In this document: positions 23,754-34,000 of the stretch, piece by piece
Numbering within the stretch: the first letter of the stretch is position 1
Layout of the letters: the number at the start of each line of letters is the position of its first letter
Source of the DNA: Desulfobacterales bacterium
GTDB taxonomy: Bacteria > Desulfobacterota > Desulfobacteria > Desulfobacterales > Desulfobacteraceae
NCBI GenBank assembly: GCA_023143455.1
Contig: JAGLHT010000016.1
Coordinates: forward strand, 1-46,350
Reading direction: 5' to 3'
DNA: 46,350 nt
The notes under the pieces: model-generated
Seen by the model: the letters and a program-made list of their open reading frames with translations, nothing else
Told to the model about the DNA's origin: nothing
Database searches by the model: none
Translations under genes and position numbers: made by a program

Positions 23754-26700
23754 TTAGGCAAGAGTGAAATTTTGTATAATGCTTTTACTTTCAATTAATG
23801 CTTTTGATATATTTTTTCTTTTTTCTCCAAGAATTATTTTGATACTATTTTTATTGATAAACTTAACTTTTAGATTTATATCAATTATTTTTTCATTAAT
23901 TTTTTGTAAATCGTTCCAGTGATATTCAGAAAAGGTGATAGTAAGAACATTAGAATTTAGATCAATTCGCTCTATTCCTGATTTTATACAAAGAACTCTT
24001 AGCATAATTTTCAATAACATATTTTCTGCATGTTTAGGTAGTTTGCCAAAACGATCAATAAGTTCTGATTTAATTTTTAAAATTTCTGAAAGATTTTTAA
24101 TTTTTGCAAGTCTTCTGTAAATTGTAAGTCTGAGTTCTATTGAATTTATATAATCATCAGGCAGATATGCTGACATGGATATATTGATTTCAGGTTCAAG
24201 TATTTCTTCAAAAGTTTCTCCTTTTAAATCTTTTACAGCATGATCAAGAAGTTTTAAAAACATATCATATCCTACGGCTGCGATGTGTCCTGACTGCGAT
24301 GCACCTAAAGCTGTTCCTGCACCTCTTATCTGTAGATCCTTCATGGCAATTTGAAAACCTGACCCTAAATCCCGATGTTCCATAAGAGCTGCAAGTCTTT
24401 TTTTTCCATCCCTTGTCATTTTAGATTGATCAGGAATGAAAAGATAAGCATATGCTTGCTCCTCACCCCGCCCTATTCTTCCCCGTAATTGGTAAATCTG
24501 TGAGAGCCCGAATCTATCAGCTTTATCTATAACCATAGTATTTGCAGATGGAATATCAAGACCTGATTCGATTATAGTTGTACAAACAAGTACATCTATT
24601 TTTTGATTTACAAAATTATACATTACTTTTTCAAGGATATCATTAGATAGTCTTCCATGAGCGACATCAATTCTAGCTTCAGGTACAAGCTTTTTAATAT
24701 TTTCAGCAGTTTTAAATATTGATTTAATATTATTATGAACATAAAAAACTTGTCCTTTTCTTTCTATTTCTTTTCTAACGGCTTGAGCAGCTATAGTATC
24801 ATCATGTTCGCATATATAAGAAATAATAGGTCGGCGATCTTCAGGAGGTGTTGAAATTACGCTTATATCTCTCATACCTGTTAGCGAAAGATGTAATGTG
24901 CGTGGAATTGGAGTTGCAGTTAATGCCAGGACATCTATGGTTTTTCGCTTCTGTTTTAATTTTTCTTTGTGCTTAACACCAAAGCGTTGTTCTTCATCAA
25001 TTATCAATAATCCAAGGGATTTAAATGATATGTCTTTCTGTAAAAGTCTATGGGTTCCAATAATAATATCAACTCTTCCTTCTGAAGTATTTTTTATAAC
25101 TAGGTTTTGCTCTTTTCTGGTCTTAAACCTGGAAAGGCTTTCAATATTTATAGGATAAGGTTCGAATCTTTCTCTAAAGCTTGCAAGATGCTGTTCTGCA
25201 AGAATAGTTGTAGGTACCACAATGGCAACTTGTTTGCCATCATTAACAGCTTTATATGAAGCTCTCATGGCGACTTCAGTTTTGCCATATCCAACATCTC
25301 CACATATTAGCCTGTCCATTGGTTTCTCGTCTTCCATGTCTAAAACAACATCGTCAATTGCCTGTTGTTGATCAGATGTTTCTTCATATTGAAATGACGT
25401 TTCAAATTCCTCAAAAAATTCATCTGATTTGCTAAACGCGTTTCCTTTTTTAATTTTACGTTCTGCATATAAGTTTAAGAGATCACCTGCAAGTTTTTCA
25501 ACTTCTTGTTTTGCTTTAGCTTTTGATTTTTCCCAGGTTTTTCCGCCTATTTTATCAAGTATAGGGGTATACCCATCAATACCAATATATTTTTCAACCA
25601 TCTCCATTCTGTCTACAGGTACATAAAGTTTATCATCTCCCTGATAGACAATTAAAATAAAATCAGCTGATATACCACCAACTTTAATTGTTGACAGTCC
25701 CTGGTAACAACCAATGCCATGTAATTGATGAACTACTATATCTTTGTGCTTTAATTCTTCCGGAGTTATAAATTCTGATTTAATATCCCTTCTGCTTCTA
25801 GTTCTTTTTAAACGCCGCCTGGTACCAAAAATTTCTTTTTCGGTAATAAATGCAATTTTATTTTCTTTATGAATAAACCCGGACCTAAGGCACCCTTTAA
25901 CAAAAAATATTCCCGTATTAATGTTTTTTTCAAGTGAATATTTGTCAAGATATTCAGGTTCAATTCCATAAGGTTGTAAAAGTTTAGATATTCTTTTTAT
26001 CTGTGAGTCGTTTGTACAAACAATTATGGTTGATAACTTATTTTTTTGATTTATTTCAAACCATTCAATAAGAGGTTTGAAAAGATTATCAGAGTCAATT
26101 TTTTCACGCAAATTTAAACAAAGAGAAGTATTGTCAAAAAAATGATCTTTATTAAAATTTATAAAGCCTGTATTGCTTGATTTTTCATATATTTCAAGCT
26201 CTTTGAAAATAATATTGTTTCGACCATTAATGTTTTGTTCTACTTCATTATAAGATAAATAAAGAGCCTCAGGCTCCACACAAAGTCTATTTTGCGATTG
26301 AGCATTTTTAAAATTAAGTTCAATCTTCTTAATAAAATCTAAAGCACAAAATTTTTGTTCTTCCGGCGAATCAACTAAGAACAAAGCATCTTTTGGAATA
26401 TAATCAAAAAGAGAATTAAGTTTTGAATAAACAATTGGTAATAACCCTTCTATACCATCAAACCGTTTATTTTCCCTTATTTGGGAAATATAATCTTGTA
26501 AACTTGATTTTTTAAGTTGAGATTTTTTAGCGGCCTTTCTCAACCTGGCTAATACATGTACAAGGGAATCATTATCCACAATTGCTTCATTGGCAGGAAT
26601 TACAGTGAATTCTTCAAGCTCTTTCAGGGCTTTTTGTGTTACAGGAGAAAAAGTTCTTAAAGATTCAACCAAATCACCAAAAAATTCAATTCGTACAGGT

Positions 26701-27245
26701 TTTTTTGCACCTGCGGAAAACACATCAAGTATACCACCTCGTACAGCATAATCGCCCGTTTCTTCAACAAGAGAAGTTCGTTTATACCCGGTTTCTTCAA
26801 GTTTTGTTATCAAATCATCCCTTGAAATTTCTTCTCCATTAATTATCAACTCGCAAGAATTTGAAATAGTTTGTTTTGGAATAACTTTTTGAAGAAATGT
26901 ATCTATATATGTTACGAGAATATAGTTGTCTCTTTGGTGAGTTAATAATCGATATAAAGCTGAAACTCTATCTGCAGCAGTTTGTGCATGAAAGGTTAAA
27001 GATTTAAAAGGTAAAATATTATAGGATGGGAAATAAATAATAAATTTTTTTATCTGAGGTAGAAAGAAAATCAACTCATCGATAAAATTTAATGCTTTTT
27101 TCCTATCTGGAAGAACGGAAATTACAGGGGTTTCAGAATTCAAAAATAAATTTGCTGTAATATAAGCTTTTCTTGATCCTGTTATCCCTGTAATTGTTGA
27201 ACTTTTATCTTTTTGAGATAATATATTTGAGAAATTATCAAACAT
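23754..27245 (-). CDS. mfd: transcription-repair coupling factor Mfd
   Basis: Mfd removes RNA polymerase stalled at DNA damage and recruits UvrA for strand-specific repair. The 1163-residue length is standard. The N-terminal UvrB-like region is followed by the CarD-like polymerase-interacting domain (about 490-590, around KDIVVHQLHGIGCYQG), then the RecG-like translocase with Walker A GDVGYGKT at 649-656 and DEEQRFG at 750-756, helicase motifs such as TATPIPRTLH after it, and the C-terminal TRCF domain. It starts 13 bases after the malic-enzyme gene and is probably co-transcribed with it; that pairing has no obvious functional logic. Confidence 0.98.
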   Translation of the reverse strand: MFDNFSNILSQKDKSSTITGITGSRKAYITANLFLNSETPVISVLPDRKKALNFIDELIFFLPQIKKFIIYFPSYNILPFKSLTFHAQTAADRVSALYRLLTHQRDNYILVTYIDTFLQKVIPKQTISNSCELIINGEEISRDDLITKLEETGYKRTSLVEETGDYAVRGGILDVFSAGAKKPVRIEFFGDLVESLRTFSPVTQKALKELEEFTVIPANEAIVDNDSLVHVLARLRKAAKKSQLKKSSLQDYISQIRENKRFDGIEGLLPIVYSKLNSLFDYIPKDALFLVDSPEEQKFCALDFIKKIELNFKNAQSQNRLCVEPEALYLSYNEVEQNINGRNNIIFKELEIYEKSSNTGFINFNKDHFFDNTSLCLNLREKIDSDNLFKPLIEWFEINQKNKLSTIIVCTNDSQIKRISKLLQPYGIEPEYLDKYSLEKNINTGIFFVKGCLRSGFIHKENKIAFITEKEIFGTRRRLKRTRSRRDIKSEFITPEELKHKDIVVHQLHGIGCYQGLSTIKVGGISADFILIVYQGDDKLYVPVDRMEMVEKYIGIDGYTPILDKIGGKTWEKSKAKAKQEVEKLAGDLLNLYAERKIKKGNAFSKSDEFFEEFETSFQYEETSDQQQAIDDVVLDMEDEKPMDRLICGDVGYGKTEVAMRASYKAVNDGKQVAIVVPTTILAEQHLASFRERFEPYPINIESLSRFKTRKEQNLVIKNTSEGRVDIIIGTHRLLQKDISFKSLGLLIIDEEQRFGVKHKEKLKQKRKTIDVLALTATPIPRTLHLSLTGMRDISVISTPPEDRRPIISYICEHDDTIAAQAVRKEIERKGQVFYVHNNIKSIFKTAENIKKLVPEARIDVAHGRLSNDILEKVMYNFVNQKIDVLVCTTIIESGLDIPSANTMVIDKADRFGLSQIYQLRGRIGRGEEQAYAYLFIPDQSKMTRDGKKRLAALMEHRDLGSGFQIAMKDLQIRGAGTALGASQSGHIAAVGYDMFLKLLDHAVKDLKGETFEEILEPEINISMSAYLPDDYINSIELRLTIYRRLAKIKNLSEILKIKSELIDRFGKLPKHAENMLLKIMLRVLCIKSGIERIDLNSNVLTITFSEYHWNDLQKINEKIIDINLKVKFINKNSIKIILGEKRKNISKALIESKSIIQNFTLA

Positions 27246-27258
27246 TATAATTTAAATA

Positions 27259-28992
27259 TTATTTTAAAGAGAAATATTTTGGACTCCAGCACATTCCTTC
27301 AATGATCACATTTAAACGATCAATATTGTTATTATGCTTGAATTCAGAAAAAGCACTGTCTTCTTTACATACATCCCCTTTAATAGCTTCAGCTCCAACA
27401 TACTTTGCAACTTTTATTGAAACATCGCGTAATTTTTCTAAAGGGGGGCATAATATTCCATCTTTGATTTCGTCTTCAGTTATATACTCTGCAACTGCAT
27501 GAGCACTGGCAGAAAAAAAACTGGGCAAAACTTCTTTTGCTCCAGATGCAATAATGCCTAGGCCAACGCCAGGGAATATAAAGGCATTGTTCATTTGACC
27601 TATTCTATATTTTTTACCGTTATGCTCAACAGGATCAAATGGGCTTCCAGTTGCAACCAATGCTTTACCATTTGTCCATTTATATATATCTTTTGGCAAT
27701 GCTTCAGCCTTTACAGTTGGATTGCTTAAAGGAAGTATAACAGGTCTTTTAGTATTTTTAGAAACAGCGTCAACTATCTCTTTTGTAAAACAGCCAGGTT
27801 GACCTGAAGTTCCAAGTAAAACAGTTACTTTTTCATTCATTATTGTATTTAAAAGCGTGTTATCTTCTGGCTTTTTAAGCCATTCAAGGCTATTAATATC
27901 CTTTGCAAATTTTTCTTTATAAAGTTCAAGCTTTCTGCCTGAGGTTACAATACCTTTAGAATCAAGAGTGAAAATTCTTTGATTAGCTTGTTCTTTTGAA
28001 AGTCCATTTTGAATAAGTTCGGCATGAATTTGTTCTGCAATACCTATTCCACCTGCTCCTGCACCATGGACTAAAAACACTTGATCTTTCATGCTTTCTT
28101 TTTTTATTTTCATCGCAGCAAGAATGCCTGCCAGAGCAACAGAACCTGTTCCCTGGATATCATCATTAAATGAAATTAAATCATTTAAATACGCATCTCT
28201 AATTGTAAAAGCATTCTGTTTTGAAAAGTCTTCCCATTGACATAAAGCATTTGGGAAAACTTTTTTAAATGCTTTTGAAAATTTCTCAATAAAATTTAAA
28301 TAATCACCATTTTTTAATCTCTCATGTTTATATCCAAGATAGCTCGAATCCTTCAGAAGTTCGAGATTGTCAGTACCTACATCAAGTGAAATAGGAAGGC
28401 AATGCCAAGGAGCAATGCCTGCTCCCTGAGTATAAAGCATTAATTTACCGAGACAGATGGCAATCCCTCCTGCTCCTTGATCACCAATACCAAGAATACC
28501 CTGGTTGTCTGTAACAACAGCTACTCTAATATCATTATCTGAATAATTTCTAAAAATATCTTCTGCTTTATCAATATTTCTAGGATGAAGGTGAATACCA
28601 TTTGCTCTTCTAAACATGGAGGAATATTGCTGACATGCTTGCCCAACTGTTGGTGTATAGATTATACTTAAAAATCTTGTTATATCAGTTGCAATTACAG
28701 CATGAGCGAGAACAACATTTCTATCGAAAAGACTTCTGATATATATAAACCGTTCTATATCATTGTTTTTATTATCAATAATATTTAAAGAAGATTGGAT
28801 TTGTTCCTCAAGAGTTTTAATCCTGGGCGGGAGATATCCAATAAGCTTAAGCTTATCTAATTCATCTTCTGTAAATGCAGTTCCTTTATTAATATAATTG
28901 TATCTTAAAATATCTGGACCTGTGATATTAATGTCAATCCCAGTGGTTTCTCCAAAATTGCCATAGTTAAAATCGTAATTCACATTCTTCAT
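27259..28992 (-). CDS. maeA: NAD-type malic enzyme, large (MaeA-like) form
   Basis: Malic enzyme decarboxylates malate to pyruvate with reduction of NAD(P). The 577-residue protein belongs to the large group shared by E. coli MaeA and eukaryotes, not the short bacterial type. Key residues are visible: Tyr112 in YTPTVGQAC, Lys183, metal ligands Glu254-Asp255 and Asp278 in NDDIQGT, the nucleotide motif GAGAGGIG at 310-317, and the LSNPT block near 430. NAD preference is inferred from similarity to MaeA. It lies between the aconitase gene (82 bases upstream) and mfd (13 bases downstream), all on the minus strand. Confidence 0.96.
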   Translation of the reverse strand: MKNVNYDFNYGNFGETTGIDINITGPDILRYNYINKGTAFTEDELDKLKLIGYLPPRIKTLEEQIQSSLNIIDNKNNDIERFIYIRSLFDRNVVLAHAVIATDITRFLSIIYTPTVGQACQQYSSMFRRANGIHLHPRNIDKAEDIFRNYSDNDIRVAVVTDNQGILGIGDQGAGGIAICLGKLMLYTQGAGIAPWHCLPISLDVGTDNLELLKDSSYLGYKHERLKNGDYLNFIEKFSKAFKKVFPNALCQWEDFSKQNAFTIRDAYLNDLISFNDDIQGTGSVALAGILAAMKIKKESMKDQVFLVHGAGAGGIGIAEQIHAELIQNGLSKEQANQRIFTLDSKGIVTSGRKLELYKEKFAKDINSLEWLKKPEDNTLLNTIMNEKVTVLLGTSGQPGCFTKEIVDAVSKNTKRPVILPLSNPTVKAEALPKDIYKWTNGKALVATGSPFDPVEHNGKKYRIGQMNNAFIFPGVGLGIIASGAKEVLPSFFSASAHAVAEYITEDEIKDGILCPPLEKLRDVSIKVAKYVGAEAIKGDVCKEDSAFSEFKHNNNIDRLNVIIEGMCWSPKYFSLK

Positions 28993-29074
28993 TTCATATA
29001 ACCCTTAATAATAATTTTAAAACCGGGCATTACTTATAACATAAAATCGAATTCAAGAAAGAGATTTATTTTTT

Positions 29075-31711
29075 TTAGGGCAACATTTTATTTAAAACAA
29101 AATTAAGAATACCGCCATTTTGATAATAGGTTAAATCCATTTCTGTATCGAGCCGGGATACAGTTTCGAAAATAATTATTTCACCATCTGTTTTTAGAGC
29201 TTCAATTTTTAAAATTGAACCTGGTGTCATTTCAGACAAACCATGTATTGTAAATATTTCATCTCCATTTAGGTTTAACGAATTAAAATTTTGGTTGTCT
29301 TTAAAAACAAGAGGTAAAACACCCATTCCTATTAAATTACTTCTATGTATTCTTTCAAAAGAGGAAACAATAACAGCTTTTACACCAAGAAGATTTGTTC
29401 CTTTAGCAGCCCAATCCCTTGATGAGCCAGTGCCATACTCTTTGCCACCAAAAACAATCAAATCGATTGAATCTTTTTTATATTCCATTGCAGCATCAAA
29501 TATATATTTTTCTGTCTTTTCAGGAAATTTTAGTGTATATCCACCTTTTTTTGTTGCCAATGAATTTAGAATACGAATATTAGCAAAGGTTCCCCGCATC
29601 ATTATTTCATGATTACCTCGCCTTGATCCGTATGTATTAAAATCTGAAGTTAATATTTTATTTTTATTTAAATATTTTCCTGCAGGGTAATCTTTTGGAA
29701 TTTCTCCTGCAGGAGAAATATGATCGGTTGTAATTGTATCTCCCAATACCAAGAGGCACCGGGCATTTTTTATTTCTTTAGTGTTCTGTTTAGCACCAGA
29801 GTTAAGGTTAATTTTTGAATCAAAAAAAGGAGGTTTTTTTATATATAAAGAATTTTTATCCCAATTAAAAGTGCTTGTGTCTTCAAATTTTAGGGAATCC
29901 CACAATTCATCACCTTTAAATATTTCAGAATATACAGTTTCAAAAAACTCAGGTTTTACATACTTTTTAACATATTCTTTTATTTCTTTATCATCAGGCC
30001 AAAGGTCTTTAAAATAAACAGGTTTATTATTTGTTCCTAAACCAACAGGTTCGGATTCAAAATCAATATCAATTCTGCCTGCAAGAGCAAAAATAACAAC
30101 AAGTGCAGGAGACATTAAATAGTTATTTTTAATAAGCTGGTGTATCCTTGCCTCAAAATTTCTATTTCCTGAGAGAACAGCTACAGTATTTATATTATTT
30201 CCATTCAATTTTTCTTCTATTGCAGGTTCAAGTTTTCCACTGTTCCCAATACAGGTCATACATCCAAAGCCTGTGTTATTAAAACCAAGTTTATTTAAGC
30301 TTGCCATGAGATCAGCATTTTTAAGATAATCTATGACAACTCTTGAGCCAGGCGAAAGAGAAGTCTTCACAAAGTTGGGGACTAAAAGTCCTTTTTCAAC
30401 TGCTTTTTTTGCAACAAGACCTGCGCCTATCATAGTTTCTGGATTTGAAGTATTTGTGCATGAAGTAATAGCAGCGATCAAAACATTTCCATCTGTAATT
30501 TCATCATTGTCCGAGACGTCAAAAGGTGTTGTGTTATAAGATCTTTCTTCAATATTATTTAATAAAATTCTTTGATTAGGTCTTGATGGACCGGCTATTG
30601 CTAATTCGATTTTAGAAAGATCAACCTTAATGGTTTTGGTAAAACTTATCTGATCATTACCTGTTGTAAAAAAATTGCATTCTTTACTATATGTTTCAAC
30701 AATCTTGCTAAGTTCTGTTCTATTAGTTTTTTTAAGATAAGAGATAGTTTCAGAATCTATTGGGAAAAAGGCTGATGTTGCACCATATTCGGGAGCCATA
30801 TTAGAAATTGTAGCCCTGTCGGTAAGTGAAAGCTCTTTTAAGCCAACACCTGTAAATTCAACAATTTTTTCAACTACATTTTCCGCTCTTAATTTTTCTG
30901 TAATCATTAGAACAATATCTGTTGCTGTAATATTTTTTGCGGGTTTCCCTATAAGCTCAACACCGATTATTTCAGGAAGTTTCATATAATAAGGCTCACC
31001 TAGCATAACAGCTTCTGCTTCAATTCCTCCTACTCCCCATCCTAATACACCAAGTCCATTAATCATAGTTGTATGGGAATCGGTTCCTATTAAAGTATCA
31101 GGGAAAGCAACCATGGTGTCTTCTTTTTTGGTACATACTACTTTGGCAAGGTATTCTAGATTAACCTGATGACAGATCCCAGAGCCAGGCGGTACAACTC
31201 TAAAATTTTTAAAGTTTTTTGCAGCCCATTTTAACAGGCTGTATCTTTCTTTGTTTCTTTGATATTCTTTTTCAACATTGAATTTAAATGCAGTATCAGT
31301 TTTACAATAATCAACTTGAACTGAATGATCTATAACAAGGTCAACCTCAATGGAAGGGTTTATATCTTCAGGGTCAAGGCCTGCTTCTTTAACTGCATCA
31401 CGCATTGCTGCAAGATCTACAACTGCTGGGACTCCTGTAAAGTCCTGCATCAATACCCTTGAAGGAAAAAAAGGTATAAGGGGAGTTATACTATTTTTGG
31501 GACCACAATAAAAATGTATAAAAGTTTTTATATGTTTTTGGTTAACATAAGAAGTTTTAAGATTTCTTAATAAATTTTCTAAAATTACCCTGGCTGAAAA
31601 TGGAAGATTACTTATTTTAATATTTTCTGTTTCTTCAATTTTTTGAAAATCCACTACCTGATATTTTTTTTCTGAAAGTTCTATCTGCTTTAAAAAATCG
31701 GAATGATCCAT
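29075..31711 (-). CDS. acnA: aconitate hydratase A
   Basis: Aconitase of the AcnA/IRP type, which interconverts citrate and isocitrate through a [4Fe-4S] cluster. The 878 residues are close to the family norm (about 890). The three cluster cysteines are Cys418 in TSCTNTSN and Cys484 and Cys487 in GFGCMTCIG. C-terminal swivel-domain motifs are present: NTYGSRRGNHE and YGTGSSRDWAAKG. The ATG has a strong AGGGAG ribosome-binding site. It opens a minus-strand run with malic enzyme and mfd. In sulfate reducers it would serve the oxidative TCA cycle or glutamate synthesis; that depends on the organism and is inference. Confidence 0.97.
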   Translation of the reverse strand: MDHSDFLKQIELSEKKYQVVDFQKIEETENIKISNLPFSARVILENLLRNLKTSYVNQKHIKTFIHFYCGPKNSITPLIPFFPSRVLMQDFTGVPAVVDLAAMRDAVKEAGLDPEDINPSIEVDLVIDHSVQVDYCKTDTAFKFNVEKEYQRNKERYSLLKWAAKNFKNFRVVPPGSGICHQVNLEYLAKVVCTKKEDTMVAFPDTLIGTDSHTTMINGLGVLGWGVGGIEAEAVMLGEPYYMKLPEIIGVELIGKPAKNITATDIVLMITEKLRAENVVEKIVEFTGVGLKELSLTDRATISNMAPEYGATSAFFPIDSETISYLKKTNRTELSKIVETYSKECNFFTTGNDQISFTKTIKVDLSKIELAIAGPSRPNQRILLNNIEERSYNTTPFDVSDNDEITDGNVLIAAITSCTNTSNPETMIGAGLVAKKAVEKGLLVPNFVKTSLSPGSRVVIDYLKNADLMASLNKLGFNNTGFGCMTCIGNSGKLEPAIEEKLNGNNINTVAVLSGNRNFEARIHQLIKNNYLMSPALVVIFALAGRIDIDFESEPVGLGTNNKPVYFKDLWPDDKEIKEYVKKYVKPEFFETVYSEIFKGDELWDSLKFEDTSTFNWDKNSLYIKKPPFFDSKINLNSGAKQNTKEIKNARCLLVLGDTITTDHISPAGEIPKDYPAGKYLNKNKILTSDFNTYGSRRGNHEIMMRGTFANIRILNSLATKKGGYTLKFPEKTEKYIFDAAMEYKKDSIDLIVFGGKEYGTGSSRDWAAKGTNLLGVKAVIVSSFERIHRSNLIGMGVLPLVFKDNQNFNSLNLNGDEIFTIHGLSEMTPGSILKIEALKTDGEIIIFETVSRLDTEMDLTYYQNGGILNFVLNKMLP

Positions 31712-31754
31712 TCTTACTTCTCCCTAATAACTAATTATGTTTTTTAAAAATTTA

Positions 31755-31783
31755 TTGACACATGCAACAAAGGACTTTAACAT
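31755..31783 (+). promoter_or_regulatory. strong sigma70-type promoter for the 31849 gene
   Basis: A perfect TTGACA (31755-31760) and TAACAT (31778-31783) are exactly 17 bases apart. Transcription would start near 31790, leaving a leader of about 60 bases before the ATG at 31849. Nothing else on the plus strand lies between. Confidence 0.7.
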
Positions 31784-31848
31784 AAAAAGATTAGACAATC
31801 AGGTCAAATCTTACAAAAATATGAATTGGAATAAACAAAGGACACTAA

Positions 31849-32178
31849 ATGACGAAAAATATTATAATTATTTTAATATTGCTTCTTTTTATTTATTCAT
31901 TGTCTACTGTTTATGCCATGGGTCCTATAGATAATCGTGATAACAATAACTACAAAAAATCTAAATTTAAATCCTCATCTACTCTTAACTGGGTTCATCC
32001 TAACTTAAGAGAATCTTATAAGGGTTATACAAAACTAAAACTTCAAAAACAACTCTCTCCAATGTGGCAGCATACAACCAATAGACCATCAGGGAATATC
32101 AAAGGAGGTGGTACAACTAAATATGAAGACTACACACCTTTTTATAATCCTTCTCAAAAAGCTAGGAAAAAAGAATAA
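31849..32178 (+). CDS. small secreted basic protein of unknown function
   Basis: A 109-residue protein with a clear Sec signal peptide: hydrophobic core at about residues 5-18 and a VYA cleavage site near residue 23, leaving a mature protein of about 86 residues. The mature part is hydrophilic and basic, rich in Asn, Lys, Ser and Tyr, and has no cysteine, so no lipid anchor or disulfide is expected. I recognise no family. It has an AAAGGA ribosome-binding site and one of the best promoters in the window, which suggests real and possibly high expression in the periplasm or outside. It is a single gene between divergent acnA and converging acyl-CoA ligase genes. Confidence 0.7.
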   Translation: MTKNIIIILILLLFIYSLSTVYAMGPIDNRDNNNYKKSKFKSSSTLNWVHPNLRESYKGYTKLKLQKQLSPMWQHTTNRPSGNIKGGGTTKYEDYTPFYNPSQKARKKE

Positions 32179-32218
32179 TACAAGCATTCAATCAAGTCAG
32201 ATATTTTGTATTTGATTA

Positions 32219-33898
32219 TTAATTTTCTTTTCGTAAATCTTTCCTTAAGATTTTACCAACATTTGATTTGGGAAGTTCTTCTCTAAATTCTATTTCAACG
32301 GGAAGTTTATATTTTGCAATACGTTCAGCACAAAATGAAATAATTTCTTCAGGCGTTGCGGTTTCACCACTTTTTAATACAATATATGCTTTTACAGCTT
32401 CACCTCGTTTTTCATGCGGGATTCCAATACAACAAGCTTCAATAACTTTTGGATGTGTATATAATACTTCATCAATATCTCTAGGATAAACATTGTATCC
32501 CCCAGAAAGAATCATATCTTTTATTCTGTCTACAATATAAAAATAGCCTTCTTCATCCATCTTGGCAACATCACCAGTGCACAACCAACCATCATCGGTT
32601 AGAGTCTCTTTTGTTTCATCAGGTTTATTTAAATATCCTTTCATAACTTGAGGACCGCGTATTAGAAGCTCTCCTGATTCTCCAAAATTCATCAAAATGT
32701 CTGGGTTTTTCAAATCTACTATCTTACATTCAGTTTCAGATATTGGTAAGCCAATGCTACCTAGTTTTCTTTTACCATTAAATGGATTAATATGTGTTAC
32801 AGGTGATGATTCTGTTAACCCAAAACCTTCTACTATTATAGAACCTGTATTCTCCTGAAAACTATTTATTACTTCAAGGGGAAGTGGTGCACTACCTGAA
32901 AAACAGCCCTTTAAACTGGTTAAATCTTTATTCTTAATATCTGGATGATCCAGAATACCTATATACATAGTAGGGACAAGAGGTGCAAAGGTGACTTTGA
33001 ATTTCGTGATTGACTCAAGAAGAGGATCAGGTTGTGGTTTTGGGACAAGAACATTTGTCCAGCCCATAAAAATGGCAAAATTCATGGAAACAGACATACC
33101 AAACACATGAAAAAAAGGAAGCGCGCCCAACATTATTTCAGTTCCTTTGTCAAATGCGGGAAACCATGCTTCAATTTGTTGAGTCTGCCAACTGATATTT
33201 CTATGTGTCAGCATCACACCTTTTGATACGCCCGTTGTTCCACCCGTATATTGATACATGGCAATATCATCAAATGTGACATTTTCCTGGGTATAATCAG
33301 GTGAATATTTAGCTATCAGATCTTTGAATTTATATAGATCAGGAGCTGGTGAAACATCTGCTGCAAGCTTTTTTTTCTTTGCGACAAGAGGAAATAATAA
33401 ACCTTTAATAAAAGGTAAATATTCACCTATGGATGTATAAATGATTTGTTTAATTTTTGTTTTTTCTCTTAATTTAACCATTCTGTTACCAAGTAAATCA
33501 AGTGTTATCAACAATTTAGAATTAGAATCATTAAATTGATGTTCAAGTTCTACATCAGTATATAAAGGATTATTCATCACAACAATCGCGCCAACCCTGA
33601 GAATTGCAAAATAAGCTATAACACAGGGAATAACATTTGGAAGAAGTATTGATACACTATCCCCTTTTTTGATTCCAAAATCTTTTAATACAGCGGTAAA
33701 TTGTGCCACTTTTTCATTTAATTCTTTAAATGAAAAAGAGAATCCCTGAAAAATTAGTGCGGTTCTATCAGGAAATTTCTCAGCACTTTGTTCAAGATAC
33801 TGAGGGACTAATGTCTCTTCAAAATTGATCTTTTCCTTAACACCTTCTTCATAAAAGTCAAACCATGGTTTTTTTGAATATTCATTATTATCTGTCAT
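32219..33898 (-). CDS. fadD: long-chain fatty acid-CoA ligase (AMP-binding)
   Basis: ANL-superfamily acyl-CoA synthetase of 559 residues that activates fatty acids through an acyl-AMP. The phosphate-binding loop YTGGTTGVSKG lies near 217-227, the GFGLTESSP motif near 358-366, GWLCTGD near 435, the hinge DRIKDMILSGGYNVYP near 450-465, and the catalytic lysine in SNVGKILRKDLR at the C-terminus. The segments match FadD-type ligases; long-chain specificity is inferred, as substrate length cannot be read directly. It stands as a single gene: 102 bases separate it from the histidine-kinase gene upstream, and no beta-oxidation gene is adjacent. Confidence 0.93.
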   Translation of the reverse strand: MTDNNEYSKKPWFDFYEEGVKEKINFEETLVPQYLEQSAEKFPDRTALIFQGFSFSFKELNEKVAQFTAVLKDFGIKKGDSVSILLPNVIPCVIAYFAILRVGAIVVMNNPLYTDVELEHQFNDSNSKLLITLDLLGNRMVKLREKTKIKQIIYTSIGEYLPFIKGLLFPLVAKKKKLAADVSPAPDLYKFKDLIAKYSPDYTQENVTFDDIAMYQYTGGTTGVSKGVMLTHRNISWQTQQIEAWFPAFDKGTEIMLGALPFFHVFGMSVSMNFAIFMGWTNVLVPKPQPDPLLESITKFKVTFAPLVPTMYIGILDHPDIKNKDLTSLKGCFSGSAPLPLEVINSFQENTGSIIVEGFGLTESSPVTHINPFNGKRKLGSIGLPISETECKIVDLKNPDILMNFGESGELLIRGPQVMKGYLNKPDETKETLTDDGWLCTGDVAKMDEEGYFYIVDRIKDMILSGGYNVYPRDIDEVLYTHPKVIEACCIGIPHEKRGEAVKAYIVLKSGETATPEEIISFCAERIAKYKLPVEIEFREELPKSNVGKILRKDLRKEN

Positions 33899-34000
33899 TT
33901 AAAATCCTTTTTTTAAAGTCTGAAAACATTGATTTTTATATTCTATATAAATTGATAGTGAAAAATCCTATAGCTTGTCAAGGTAAAATTTTAATTTGGT

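Noticed and set aside
32179-32218. Weak inverted repeat (AATCAA with TTTGATT) between the converging 31849 and fadD genes
   Set aside because: Arms of six or seven A/T-rich bases with a long loop are expected by chance here and make a poor terminator.
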